A stretch of DNA of 64,000 nt, taken from NCBI RefSeq assembly GCF_051955275.1, contig NZ_JBQCGW010000187.1:12244-76243 (forward strand), read 5' to 3'. Within the stretch, counting starts at the first letter, position 1. Each line of letters opens with the position of its first letter. Under the pieces are notes generated by a model. It was not told the DNA's origin and ran no database searches. It was given only the letters and a program-made list of their open reading frames with translations. Below are positions 40,476-48,439 of this stretch, one piece after another. The stretch comes from Pseudobacter sp051955275 (GTDB lineage: Bacteria > Bacteroidota > Bacteroidia > Chitinophagales > Chitinophagaceae). The translations under genes and the position numbers were made by a program.

Positions 40476-40512
40476 TAAACATTTGTTTAATTCAAACGTT
40501 TGTTTAATTTTG
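40476..40512 (+). promoter_or_regulatory. Promoter with overlapping TetR-type operator
   Basis: TTTG (40482-40485), 19 bases, then TAATTTTG (40505-40512) is a perfect Bacteroidota promoter. It is overlaid by two direct repeats AAAC[A/G]TTTGTTTAATT (40477-40492 and 40494-40509), each with a dyad: TAAACA-TT-TGTTTA (40476-40489) and CAAACGTTTG (40493-40502). This is what an autoregulated TetR gene shows. The start codon is at 40534. Confidence 0.65.
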
Positions 40513-40533
40513 CTGTACAATTAATTCTTACGG

Positions 40534-41166
40534 ATGACAGCACAGGAAAAAACTGATAAAAGGGAGCAGCTACTCATCGCGGCCGAATTCTTATTTGCAG
40601 AAAAGGGGTTCGACGGTACCTCGGTGCGCGATATTGCCCAGCGGGCAGACGTGAACCTGGCCATGATCTCTTACTATTTCGGCTCCAAGGAGAAATTGCT
40701 GCAGGTGCTGATCGAGTGGCGTTTCGCTTCCAGTTTTGAACTGCTGGATGAACTGGTTCGCAATACGGAGATGACCCCCTGGCAGAAAGTGGAGAAGCTG
40801 ATCGAATACTATGTGAACAAGATCCTGAACGGCCGCCGCTTTCATACCATTATCAACCAGGAATACAATACTGACCGGTCACAGGAGATCATCGATCTTA
40901 TAACGGGCATCAAGATGAGGAACTTCTCGCTGATCAGGCAACTCATAGAAGAAGGAGTGGAAAGGAAAGCATTCCGTAAGGTAGACTGTGAAATGACCAT
41001 GGCCTCCATGATGGGTACCATCAACTCGGCCATCAATTCAAAAAATCTGTATTGTACCCTGTTCAGAATTGAACCTGGTAACGAAGAAGAGTACCTGGCT
41101 AAAATGAAACCCCGGCTCACAGAACATCTTAAACAAATGATCCACGCCCATCTCCAGATACAATAA
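40534..41166 (+). CDS. TetR/AcrR family transcriptional regulator
   Basis: A 210-residue repressor. The N-terminal TetR HTH is clear: KREQLLIAAEFLFAEKGFDGTSVRDIAQRADVNLAMISYYFGSKEKLLQVLIEW covers residues 8-61. The C-terminal ligand domain is helical with no specific signature. It is the first gene of a set with EmrA-, EmrB- and TolC-like proteins, 26 bases before the EmrA-like gene, so it almost certainly controls that efflux pump. Its promoter carries two tandem dyads over the -33 and spacer, which fits repression and release by a pump substrate. Confidence 0.92.
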   Translation: MTAQEKTDKREQLLIAAEFLFAEKGFDGTSVRDIAQRADVNLAMISYYFGSKEKLLQVLIEWRFASSFELLDELVRNTEMTPWQKVEKLIEYYVNKILNGRRFHTIINQEYNTDRSQEIIDLITGIKMRNFSLIRQLIEEGVERKAFRKVDCEMTMASMMGTINSAINSKNLYCTLFRIEPGNEEEYLAKMKPRLTEHLKQMIHAHLQIQ

Positions 41167-41192
41167 CACCTTTTATAAACAGACAGAACAGT

Positions 41193-42239
41193 ATGGAACA
41201 ACCAAACAAACCTGAAAAGAAGAAATCGCCCGTGCGGATGATCGTTATTGGCGCCATCCTGGTGGTAGCAGCCATTTTTGGTTACAAGAAGATCATGTTT
41301 GCCCTGCATCATGAGAGTACAGATAATGCACAGGTGGAAACGCAGCTGGTGCCCGTACTACCCCGTGTGGCCGGTTACGTGAAAACAATTGCAGTTAACG
41401 ACTATGATTCCGTGAAGGCAAATCAGCTGGTAGTGGAGCTGGACGACGCAGATATCCAGGCACAACTCATGCAAATGAATGCTGATTATGCAGCGGCAGT
41501 GGCCGATCTGGAAAATGCAAAAGCTGCATTGAACAACGCCCTCATTTCACTCAGAGTGAACAAAGGCAATATCTCCATCAACCAGGTGAAACTGGAAAAA
41601 TCACAGAAAGACCTGCAGCGTAATCAGAACCTGTATGCAGAGAATGCTATCACCTACAAGCAGCTTGAAGACAGTAAGTATGATTATGAAACGCTGGTGA
41701 AAGAAACAGATAACAGTCATAATGACCTCGCCGGTGCTGAAAGCCGTATCGGTATTCTGCAGGCCGCCGTTGCAAAAGCCAGTGCAAATATCGATGTGAA
41801 GAAAGCGCTTATCGAGCAGGAAAAACTTAAACTTACTTACACAAAGATCTATGCGCCGCAGGCAGGAAAGATCGGCAGGAAGAATGTTTCTCCCGGTCAG
41901 TATGTACAGGCCGGTGCTCCGCTCTTTACGGTGGTGAATGATACCACTTACTGGATCGTTGCCAATTTCAAAGAGAACCAGATCAAGAAACTGCACCCGG
42001 GAATGCCTGTTGACATTGAGGTTGACGCTTACCCCGATATGCATATCAAAGGCTCTGTTGAAAGTCTGAGTGATGCTACAGGCGCACGTTTCGCGCTGCT
42101 GCCTCCTGACAATTCCAGCGGAAACTTTGTGAAAGTAACGCAGCGTGTTCCCGTGAAGATCGCTATCACTGATTGCGATAAATACCGCCAGGTGCTGCGT
42201 GCCGGTCTCAGCGTTTTCGTAAGTGTTCCCTTGAATTAA
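41193..42239 (+). CDS. HlyD/EmrA-type membrane fusion protein
   Basis: The periplasmic adaptor of a tripartite exporter, 348 residues. A cytosolic basic N-terminus is followed by one membrane helix (VRMIVIGAILVVAAIFGYKK, about 15-33). The barrel-sandwich half-motif is ESTDNAQVETQLVPVLPRVAGYVKTIAVNDYDSVKANQLVVELDD. A long coiled-coil hairpin spans about 100-205, and the second half-motif is IYAPQAGKIGRKNVSPGQYVQAGAPLFTVV. This is the EmrA type (single-pass, working with an EmrB MFS). Genes for the MFS pump and TolC channel follow at once, so the full pump is local. The substrate is unknown. Confidence 0.93.
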   Translation: MEQPNKPEKKKSPVRMIVIGAILVVAAIFGYKKIMFALHHESTDNAQVETQLVPVLPRVAGYVKTIAVNDYDSVKANQLVVELDDADIQAQLMQMNADYAAAVADLENAKAALNNALISLRVNKGNISINQVKLEKSQKDLQRNQNLYAENAITYKQLEDSKYDYETLVKETDNSHNDLAGAESRIGILQAAVAKASANIDVKKALIEQEKLKLTYTKIYAPQAGKIGRKNVSPGQYVQAGAPLFTVVNDTTYWIVANFKENQIKKLHPGMPVDIEVDAYPDMHIKGSVESLSDATGARFALLPPDNSSGNFVKVTQRVPVKIAITDCDKYRQVLRAGLSVFVSVPLN

Positions 42240-42321
42240 TCACAGATACTCGCCCTATCATTTTCTCTGTTGCGAAAGCAGCACAGGCAATGTTATGGCC
42301 TGATCTATCCAACCTTTTAAC

Positions 42322-43914
42322 ATGTCCAGTCCAAAAGGATTTGCCCGGTTTATAATAGTGCTCACCACGGTAACGGCAGCCGTCATGGAACTGATCGATA
42401 CCAGTATCGTGAACGTGGGCCTGAGTGAGATGGCTGGCAGCCTGGGTGTGAGCATCGAGGATATCAGCTGGGTGATCACTTCCTACGCCATCGCAAACGT
42501 GATCATCATTCCGATGACAGGCTTCCTGGCTGAATATTTCGGCCGGAAGAATTATTACCTCGTGAGCATGGTGATCTTCACGGCCGCAAGTTATATGTGC
42601 GGCCAGTCAACGGATCTGGTGGAGCTCATCATCTGGCGTTTCATTCAGGGAGTAGGTGGCGGAGCATTGCTCTCTACTTCCCAGGCCATTCTCTTTGATG
42701 CGTTCACTCCTGAAGAAAGGCCCATGGCCTCAGGTCTCTTTGGTATGGGACTGATCCTCGGGCCCACGCTGGGACCCACTGTGGGCGGCTATCTCATTGA
42801 ACATTTCAGCTGGCCATGGATGTTCCTGGTGAATATTCCTGTAGGTGTTATCGCCACTTTCCTGGCTTACACATTCATAGATAAGAAAGAAGGAGAAGGA
42901 AAGAAAAAAGCCGGCATAAAGATCGATTATATCGGCATCGCCCTGCTGATGCTTGGTATCGGAACCCTGCAGTTTGTACTTGAACGGGGAGAGGCGGAAG
43001 ACTGGTTTGCCAGTGATGTGATCAAGGTGAATGCAGTGCTGGCGGTGATAGGAGTGGTGGGGTTCATTATTTATGAACTTCGTGTAGCCAACCCCGTTGT
43101 TAACCTGCGTATCATGAAACACCGGACCTATGCCTTTACGCTGGTGTTCACCTTCGTGGCGGGCCTGGGCCTCTTTACCTCGGTGTTCGTGTATCCTGTG
43201 CTGGCACAGCGCGTACTGGGATTCACGGCCTATGAAACGGGCTTGTCACTCTTACCACCAACGCTCGCGGGCGTGATCATGATGCCCGTGATCGGTAAGA
43301 TGATGAGCAAGGGCATCTCTCCGATCCCTTTCATTGTGGCAGGTTTCATACTATTTGCCATTTACTCCTGGATGAGTGCGGATGTAAGTCCGGATGTAGG
43401 AAGATGGGCCTTCTTTGTGCCTTTGCTGATCCGTGCATTCGGGATCTCCATGAGCCAGCTGCCGCTGATCAACCAGGCAGTGGCGGGATTGCAGCCGAAA
43501 GATTATGCAGCAGGTATTTCACTCAATAATATGATCCGTCAGATCGGTGGCGCTTTTGGTATTGCGATGGCCAACAATTTCATCAGCCAGCGTTATGCAC
43601 AACACCGCTCGGATATGGTGGCGTCCACCTATGATGGTGCGCCGGCCATGACGGAAAGAATGAATGCCATCACGCAGAGTATGATCGCCAAAACAGGCGA
43701 TGCGTCTACAGCTACCGCCAAGGCATATGCGATGGTGAGTGGTGCGATAGACAAGCAGGCATACTATCTCGCTTACCTGGATACGTTCAGGCTCATTGGC
43801 GTCTTCTTCATAATAGTGCTGCCGCTGGTGGTATTCCTGAGGAAGAAGAAAACGGCCGTTGCTGCACCCATCGATGCAAAGGCTGTGAAAGAAGCCATGG
43901 AGGCGGCTCACTGA
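42322..43914 (+). CDS. DHA2 family MFS multidrug exporter (EmrB/QacA-like)
   Basis: A 530-residue inner-membrane drug/H+ antiporter with 14 predicted helices. Helix 1 contains MELIDTSIVNVGLSEMAGSLGVS (DHA2 motif D1 with the membrane Asp), the loop 2-3 motif is GFLAEYFGRKNYYLVS, and helix 5 has GMGLILGPTLGPTVGGYL (antiporter motif C). Length and motifs fit EmrB. It sits between the EmrA-like adaptor (82 bases upstream) and the TolC-like protein. A TetR regulator heads the operon. The EmrB family exports hydrophobic acids, uncouplers and antibiotics; the actual substrate is not deducible. Confidence 0.93.
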   Translation: MSSPKGFARFIIVLTTVTAAVMELIDTSIVNVGLSEMAGSLGVSIEDISWVITSYAIANVIIIPMTGFLAEYFGRKNYYLVSMVIFTAASYMCGQSTDLVELIIWRFIQGVGGGALLSTSQAILFDAFTPEERPMASGLFGMGLILGPTLGPTVGGYLIEHFSWPWMFLVNIPVGVIATFLAYTFIDKKEGEGKKKAGIKIDYIGIALLMLGIGTLQFVLERGEAEDWFASDVIKVNAVLAVIGVVGFIIYELRVANPVVNLRIMKHRTYAFTLVFTFVAGLGLFTSVFVYPVLAQRVLGFTAYETGLSLLPPTLAGVIMMPVIGKMMSKGISPIPFIVAGFILFAIYSWMSADVSPDVGRWAFFVPLLIRAFGISMSQLPLINQAVAGLQPKDYAAGISLNNMIRQIGGAFGIAMANNFISQRYAQHRSDMVASTYDGAPAMTERMNAITQSMIAKTGDASTATAKAYAMVSGAIDKQAYYLAYLDTFRLIGVFFIIVLPLVVFLRKKKTAVAAPIDAKAVKEAMEAAH

Positions 43915-43953
43915 TATATTACAATAATGAAGCGACCAATCAAATTATACAAC

Positions 43954-45252
43954 ATGAAAAAGATTATCGGCGTACTGGCCCTGGTGATTGCACTGGCCCC
44001 CGCCATGGCACAGGAATCGCCAGTGAGGGATGAACAACTGAAAAGCCTGATCCAGGCAGCAGTTACCAATTATCCCCGCATCAAGGAAATGGAAGAACAG
44101 CTGAAAGCGGATGGTGTGAAAGAATCCATCATCAAAGCCGGTTATCTTCCTACCGTAAATACCAATATCAGCTACCGTTTTGATGCGCCGGTGGCCAAGG
44201 CGGAATTCCCCCTGCCTACAGGTCCGGCTACCATTCAGTTCACGCCCTACAACAACTACAATGCGGCGCTGAATGTGCAGCAGCTGATCTATGATTTCGG
44301 AAGAACAAAACTGAAGCTCGGTAAGAATGATGCAGAACATTCACTCAATATAGAGAACCTGGATAACAGTAAGAATGCGATCGCCTACCAGGTAGCGCAG
44401 CTGTATTACAATATCCAGTTCTATCAGAAAGCCATCCAGGTGCAGACCGATCAGCTCAGTTCACTTACAGAAAATGAAAGGCTGATCAAGGCCCGCATCA
44501 AAAACGGGGATGCGCTGGAATATGACCTGCTCACCACACAGGTGCGCACGGCCAATGCTACCAACCGCCTCACCGACCTGCAAAGCCAGCTGGAAAAACA
44601 ATATGTGCTGATGCAGTGGTTGTCGGCCACCGATGCGCATGGTAAGATCCTGGCGCGTGATAGTTATGATGAGCTTACCCTGCTCATGGATGCGGGCGAC
44701 TGGAAGAATATCAACCCTGAAGCGAAACTGATCCGGAAAAGACTGGATGTTTACCAGTATGATCTGAAAGAGTCTGCGGTGGAATCCCGTCCCAGCCTGA
44801 CCGGTACGGCCTCCGGCGGTGTTCGTAACGGCTTTCAGCCGGATATTGATCAGTTCCGTCTCAACGGGTCAGTGGGGGTGGGCCTGAATATCCCCATCCT
44901 GAGCGGCGACCGTCCCAAACTGCGCCAGAAGCTGACGCAGGTTCAGATCGATGCCACCAAAGCATCGCTCACAACCCTGGAGAACACAATCCGCAAGGAC
45001 CTGGCCACAGTTCAGGAGGATTTCAGGAACCTGCAGGAAAAGATAAAGAACACCAGTGTGCTGGTGAGCCAGGCGGAACGCGCCTATTCTTTAGCCCAGG
45101 TGCGGTTCAAGGAAGGCCTGATCACCAATGTGGAGCTGCTGTCTGCACAGACAAATGTTGAAGATGCAAAACTACAACTGGTGCAGCTTCAGTACCAGAC
45201 TCAGCTTGATAAACTGGAAAGTCATAAAGTAGTTGGAACGAAGTTGTTTTGA
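43954..45252 (+). CDS. TolC-family outer-membrane efflux protein
   Basis: The outer-membrane channel of the local tripartite pump, 432 residues. The start at 43954 gives the signal peptide MKKIIGVLALVIALAPAMAQ; an ATG at 43927 adds nine residues in front of it and is less likely. Two OEP repeats are visible as long helical hairpins, for example NSKNAIAYQVAQLYYNIQ and the second copy with TIRKDLATVQEDFRNL. The final ERAYSLAQVRFKEGLITNVELLSAQT is a family signature, repeated weakly from RLIKARIKNGDALEYDLLTTQ. It is the last gene of the TetR-EmrA-EmrB-TolC set and ends before a terminator and REP unit. Confidence 0.93.
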   Translation: MKKIIGVLALVIALAPAMAQESPVRDEQLKSLIQAAVTNYPRIKEMEEQLKADGVKESIIKAGYLPTVNTNISYRFDAPVAKAEFPLPTGPATIQFTPYNNYNAALNVQQLIYDFGRTKLKLGKNDAEHSLNIENLDNSKNAIAYQVAQLYYNIQFYQKAIQVQTDQLSSLTENERLIKARIKNGDALEYDLLTTQVRTANATNRLTDLQSQLEKQYVLMQWLSATDAHGKILARDSYDELTLLMDAGDWKNINPEAKLIRKRLDVYQYDLKESAVESRPSLTGTASGGVRNGFQPDIDQFRLNGSVGVGLNIPILSGDRPKLRQKLTQVQIDATKASLTTLENTIRKDLATVQEDFRNLQEKIKNTSVLVSQAERAYSLAQVRFKEGLITNVELLSAQTNVEDAKLQLVQLQYQTQLDKLESHKVVGTKLF

Positions 45253-45302
45253 TTTTGTGAGCGTGTAATTAACAGGCATTATTATCAGATTGGCTAAGTG
45301 CG

Positions 45303-45337
45303 GCCCGTATTCCCTAGCCGGGAGTACGGGCTTTATT
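45303..45337 (+). terminator. Intrinsic terminator of the efflux operon
   Basis: GCCCGTATTCCC (45303-45314) pairs with GGGAGTACGGGC (45320-45331; one T-G pair) around TAGCC and is followed by TTTATT. It lies 50 bases past the TolC stop, directly before a REP unit. Confidence 0.85.
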
Positions 45338-45340
45338 ATG

Positions 45341-45379
45341 GTGTGCCGGTCGCTCGCTCATCCCCGCGAGTGACTGGCA
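45341..45379 (+). repeat. REP-like palindrome, single unit
   Basis: GTGTGC is followed by CGGTCGCTCGC (45347-45357), an 8-base loop and GCGAGTGACTG (45366-45376), with two G-T pairs. It belongs to the family at 9600, 36176 and 47048. It lies between the efflux operon and lysS, both on the + strand, just before the lysS promoter. Confidence 0.8.
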
Positions 45380-45404
45380 GCACTCCGGTTACGCTTTTTT
45401 CCGT

Positions 45405-45412
45405 TATTTTTG
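45405..45412 (+). promoter_or_regulatory. -7 box (TATTTTTG) for lysS
   Basis: TATTTTTG matches TAnnTTTG and ends 27 bases before the ATG at 45440. The TTG at 45410 that extends the frame is inside the box. No exact TTG at -33 is seen. Confidence 0.4.
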
Positions 45413-45439
45413 CAGCCGTTTTATCATCAATCAAAACAC

Positions 45440-46993
45440 ATGCATTTATCAGAACAAGAGATTATCCGGAGAGAGAAACTGACGAAGCTCCAGGAAATGG
45501 GCATCGATCCATTTCCCGCCCCCTTATTCCCGGTGAACAACACCGCTGCCAATATTCTGGCAACATTTAAGGAAGGCGAGAACAATGAAGCGTTCAAAGA
45601 GGTGGTACTGGCTGGCCGTATCATGGGTGTCCGTGATATGGGTAAGGCAAACTTTGCCAAACTGCAGGATTCCACAGGCCGCATTCAGCTTTACATCAAA
45701 CGTGATGAAATTGCTCCCGGAGAAGATAAATCTCTGTATGATCAGGTATGGAAACACCTCACCGATATCGGTGATATCATAGGAGTGAAAGGATATGTGT
45801 TCACCACTAAAACCGGAGAAACTTCCGTTCACGTGAAAGAACTCAGTATTCTCACCAAATCACTGAAGCCGCTACCGGTGGTGAAGGAAAAAGAAGGAGA
45901 AACATTTGATGCCGTTACGGACCCAGAGTTCCGCTACCGTCAGCGATATGCAGACCTGGTGGTGAACCCGGATGTGAAAGAAACATTCCTGAAACGCACC
46001 AAACTCATCAATACTATCCGCGACTTCCTCAATGAGCGAGGAGCCATTGAAGTGGATACCCCTGTGCTCCAGGCTATCCCAGGTGGCGCAGCGGCACGTC
46101 CTTTTGTTACACACCACAATGCGCTGGATGTTCCTTTCTTCCTCCGCATTGCCAATGAGCTTTACCTGAAACGCCTGATCGTAGGCGGGTTCGACTGGGT
46201 TTATGAGTTCAGCCGCAACTTCCGTAACGAAGGCATGGACCGCACCCATAACCCTGAGTTCACGGTACTGGAATGGTATACTGCTTACAAGGATTATTTC
46301 TGGCTGATGGAGATCACCGAGCAAATGCTGGAAACCATTGCTGTTAAACTGCATGGCACAACCAAAGTACAGGTAGGTGATAAAGAAGTGGATTTCAAAG
46401 CGCCTTTCCGACGCATCACGCTGTATGATGCTATCAAAGAACATACAGGCATCGATGTAAATAATATGGACGAAGCGCAATTGCGCGATGCCTGCAAACA
46501 GCTGGGTCTCTATCCTGATCCGGCTTTCGGCAAGGGTAAACTGATCGATGAGATCTTCTCCGAAAAATGTGAAGGTCATTTTGTTCAGCCGACCTTCATC
46601 ACAGACTATCCTGTTGAGATGAGCCCGCTTACCAAGAAGCACCGCAGCAAACCCGGTCTGGTAGAGCGTTTTGAGCTGATGGTAAATGGTAAGGAGATCG
46701 CAAATGCATACAGTGAGCTGAATGATCCCATCGATCAGCGCGAACGCTTTGAGGAGCAGGTGCGCCTGATGGAGCGCGGCGATGATGAAGCCATGTACAT
46801 CGATCATGATTTCCTCCGCGCCCTGGAATACGGTATGCCTCCTACAGGTGGTATCGGTATTGGTATAGACAGGCTGGTGATGCTGATGACCAATTCCCCC
46901 AGCATTCAGGATGTACTGCTCTTCCCGCAAATGCGCCCTGAAAAAGTGGAAAGCCAGGAGCAGGAAACAGAAAATGCAGCAGAAAAGAAATAA
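45440..46993 (+). CDS. lysS: Lysyl-tRNA synthetase, class II
   Basis: Charges tRNA-Lys with lysine. The 517-residue protein has the N-terminal OB-fold anticodon-binding domain (residues 60-145; AGRIMGVRDMGKANFAKLQD) and a class II catalytic core: motif 1 near FLNERGAIEVDTPVLQ, motif 2 FSRNFRNEGMDRTHNPEFT and motif 3 GGIGIGIDRLVMLMT at the C-terminus. I set the start at 45440 (MHLSEQEIIRREK); a TTG at 45410 lies within the -7 box. The gene has its own promoter and a terminator at 47014, followed by a REP unit. Confidence 0.97.
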   Translation: MHLSEQEIIRREKLTKLQEMGIDPFPAPLFPVNNTAANILATFKEGENNEAFKEVVLAGRIMGVRDMGKANFAKLQDSTGRIQLYIKRDEIAPGEDKSLYDQVWKHLTDIGDIIGVKGYVFTTKTGETSVHVKELSILTKSLKPLPVVKEKEGETFDAVTDPEFRYRQRYADLVVNPDVKETFLKRTKLINTIRDFLNERGAIEVDTPVLQAIPGGAAARPFVTHHNALDVPFFLRIANELYLKRLIVGGFDWVYEFSRNFRNEGMDRTHNPEFTVLEWYTAYKDYFWLMEITEQMLETIAVKLHGTTKVQVGDKEVDFKAPFRRITLYDAIKEHTGIDVNNMDEAQLRDACKQLGLYPDPAFGKGKLIDEIFSEKCEGHFVQPTFITDYPVEMSPLTKKHRSKPGLVERFELMVNGKEIANAYSELNDPIDQRERFEEQVRLMERGDDEAMYIDHDFLRALEYGMPPTGGIGIGIDRLVMLMTNSPSIQDVLLFPQMRPEKVESQEQETENAAEKK

Positions 46994-47013
46994 GTAATAA
47001 ATACTTCATACCG

Positions 47014-47040
47014 GGGCTGGTCGCAAGATCAGCCCTGTTT
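47014..47040 (+). terminator. Intrinsic terminator of lysS
   Basis: GGGCTGGTC (47014-47022) pairs with GATCAGCCC (47027-47035; one G-T pair) around GCAA, then TGTTT. A REP unit begins 8 bases later. Confidence 0.75.
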
Positions 47041-47047
47041 CATTTCG

Positions 47048-47087
47048 GTGTGCCCGGTCACTCGCCGGGGCGAGCGACTGGGCACAC
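47048..47087. repeat. REP-like palindrome, extended stem
   Basis: GTGTGCCCGGTCACTCGC (47048-47065) pairs with 47070-47087 around CGGG: 18 positions with one G-T and one A-C mismatch. Here the leading GTGTGCCC is part of the stem, unlike in the other single units. It lies between convergent lysS and the SDR gene. Confidence 0.8.
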
Positions 47088-47099
47088 CCGTATTTAATC

Positions 47100-47921
47100 T
47101 TACAGGAACAGATCGGGCATCAACTTCTGATCAGGGTTCACTGCGTATTTACTGAAATCTGTTATGCCTTCTTTGATCAGTATTTCTTCATCGGTAAAGA
47201 AATTACCCGTGCATTCATAAGAAGGTTGTTTGAGGATATGCAAGGCGGCTTCTGCCACTATTTCGGGTTTGCGGCTCCGCTGGATAAGGAAATCTCCGCC
47301 GAGTAAATTCTGCACAGCTGCTGTGGCGATGGTAGTTTTCGGCCAGAGCGCATTGGCGGCAATGCGGTGCGGCTTCAGTTCCTCTGCCAGCCCCAGGATC
47401 ACCATGCTCATGCCGTATTTACTCATGGTATAGGCAAGGTGTTTGGAGAACCAGCTGGGGTCCATATTCAGGGGCGGAGAGAGGTTGAGGATATGCGGGT
47501 TATGCGATTTTTTCAAATGAGGGATGCAGGCCTGGCTCATCAGGAAAGTACCACGTACATTGATGCCGTGCATCAGGTCCCATCTTTTAGGTTCTGTCTG
47601 TTCTGTAGCAGAAAGGTTGATGGCGCTTGCATTATTCACCAGTATATCGATACCACCGAATGCGGCAGCGGTCTGCTGCACAATCTGCTGGATGCTCTCT
47701 TCAAACCTGATATCACCGGCAATAGGTAATACTTTACCAGGCCCTGCTGCAGCAATTTCCTCGGCTGCTGTAAAGATGGTGCCTTCCAGTTTGGGATGTG
47801 GTTCCGTGGTCTTTCCAACGATTACAATATTGGCTCCTTCCTTCGCCAGCCTTACGGCTATGGATTTTCCGATTCCACGGCTTCCTCCCGTAATCAGCAC
47901 TGTTTTGTTTTCCAGCAACAT
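47100..47921 (-). CDS. SDR oxidoreductase, HSDL2-like
   Basis: A short-chain dehydrogenase of 273 residues. Motifs: TGGSRGIGKSIA at 11-22 (NADP-binding Gly pattern), NNAS at about 96, and the catalytic YTMSK with Tyr/Lys near 170. The Ser position is in the ILNLSPP strand. The insert IVGKTTEPHPKLEGTIFTAAEEIAAAG after the second strand is the mark of the HSDL2 (hydroxysteroid dehydrogenase-like 2) branch. This branch is linked to fatty-acid metabolism in animals; the bacterial role is unknown. It is a single gene convergent with lysS, with the REP palindrome just beyond its stop. A gene-free stretch of about 500 bases lies before its start. Confidence 0.88.
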   Translation of the reverse strand: MLLENKTVLITGGSRGIGKSIAVRLAKEGANIVIVGKTTEPHPKLEGTIFTAAEEIAAAGPGKVLPIAGDIRFEESIQQIVQQTAAAFGGIDILVNNASAINLSATEQTEPKRWDLMHGINVRGTFLMSQACIPHLKKSHNPHILNLSPPLNMDPSWFSKHLAYTMSKYGMSMVILGLAEELKPHRIAANALWPKTTIATAAVQNLLGGDFLIQRSRKPEIVAEAALHILKQPSYECTGNFFTDEEILIKEGITDFSKYAVNPDQKLMPDLFL

Positions 47922-48082
47922 ATGACAAGTTGTTTTTAGATGTACGACTGTTTCTTACAACTATAAATATATGCGGTTTATTATCTCCCACCGCAGATGG
48001 GGTAGTTGTACTAAAATACGAAAAGGTAGAATTACGAGGGCGGTTGTAAATACTGAATTCTTAAAATAAAGCAAATATGCTC

Positions 48083-48113
48083 TTGCAAACCGGACTGTTC
48101 GTTTATATGTTTG
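48083..48113 (+). promoter_or_regulatory. Promoter TTG-N20-TATGTTTG with no gene downstream
   Basis: TTG (48083-48085) and TATGTTTG (48106-48113) match the Bacteroidota consensus in both boxes, with a 20-base spacer. It reads rightward into a region with no + strand gene until 50466. Confidence 0.5.
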
Positions 48114-48119
48114 TATCGT

Positions 48120-48420
48120 TGATTGATTGAAACAAGGACGCCAATATCCAGACCGAAAAACCGAGCGACAAAGTCCAAAAATCCTGAAGAAAGACCATCC
48201 AACCCGGGTAACCGCCGGGGCTTAGAGAAGAACCAATGTCCGAATAACCAAATTTGTCCTCTTCAATCAATAGAACATCCGAAAAATCCAATAGCCCGCT
48301 AATCCAAGTATCCTAAGAATGACATGTAAAATTTGTACCTATTGATGACCCCGTTCTGTTGGTAAGGTTTCGTACAAAGAATTTAAAGAGTCCTGAAGTT
48401 TCTTCAGGACTCTTTCTTTT
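48120..48420 (+). ncRNA. Candidate non-coding transcript 2 (about 300 nt)
   Basis: The gap 47922-48439 has no convincing protein gene. On the + strand it contains a good promoter (48083-48113), about 265 bases with only tiny frames (ATG codons are followed by stops within about eight codons), and a perfect 14-pair terminator hairpin at 48385-48415 with a T-run. The RNA would be C- and A-rich, with ATCCAA at 48197, 48286 and 48302 plus further ATCC copies, and a local hairpin CCCGG/CCGGG near 48203-48220. No known RNA family signature is seen. It resembles candidate 1 at 38584 in its ATCCAA motifs. A minus-strand frame (48103-48291) looks spurious. Confidence 0.45.
48385..48420. terminator. 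Strong bidirectional terminator hairpin
   Basis: AAAGAGTCCTGAAG (48385-48398) pairs perfectly with CTTCAGGACTCTTT (48402-48415) around TTT. On the + strand CTTTTTG follows; on the minus strand TTTAAATTC follows. It can end both the flavin-reductase mRNA (minus) and a + strand transcript from 48120. Confidence 0.85.
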
Positions 48421-48439
48421 TGAATATACGTAAGTGAGA

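Noticed and set aside
45872..46930. Long open frame antisense to lysS (352 codons)
   Set aside because: A mirror frame of a well-conserved synthetase; no promoter, no domain.
48103..48291. Minus-strand frame of 62 codons
   Set aside because: No -7 box ahead of its start and no recognisable domain; the + strand carries the promoter and terminator instead.
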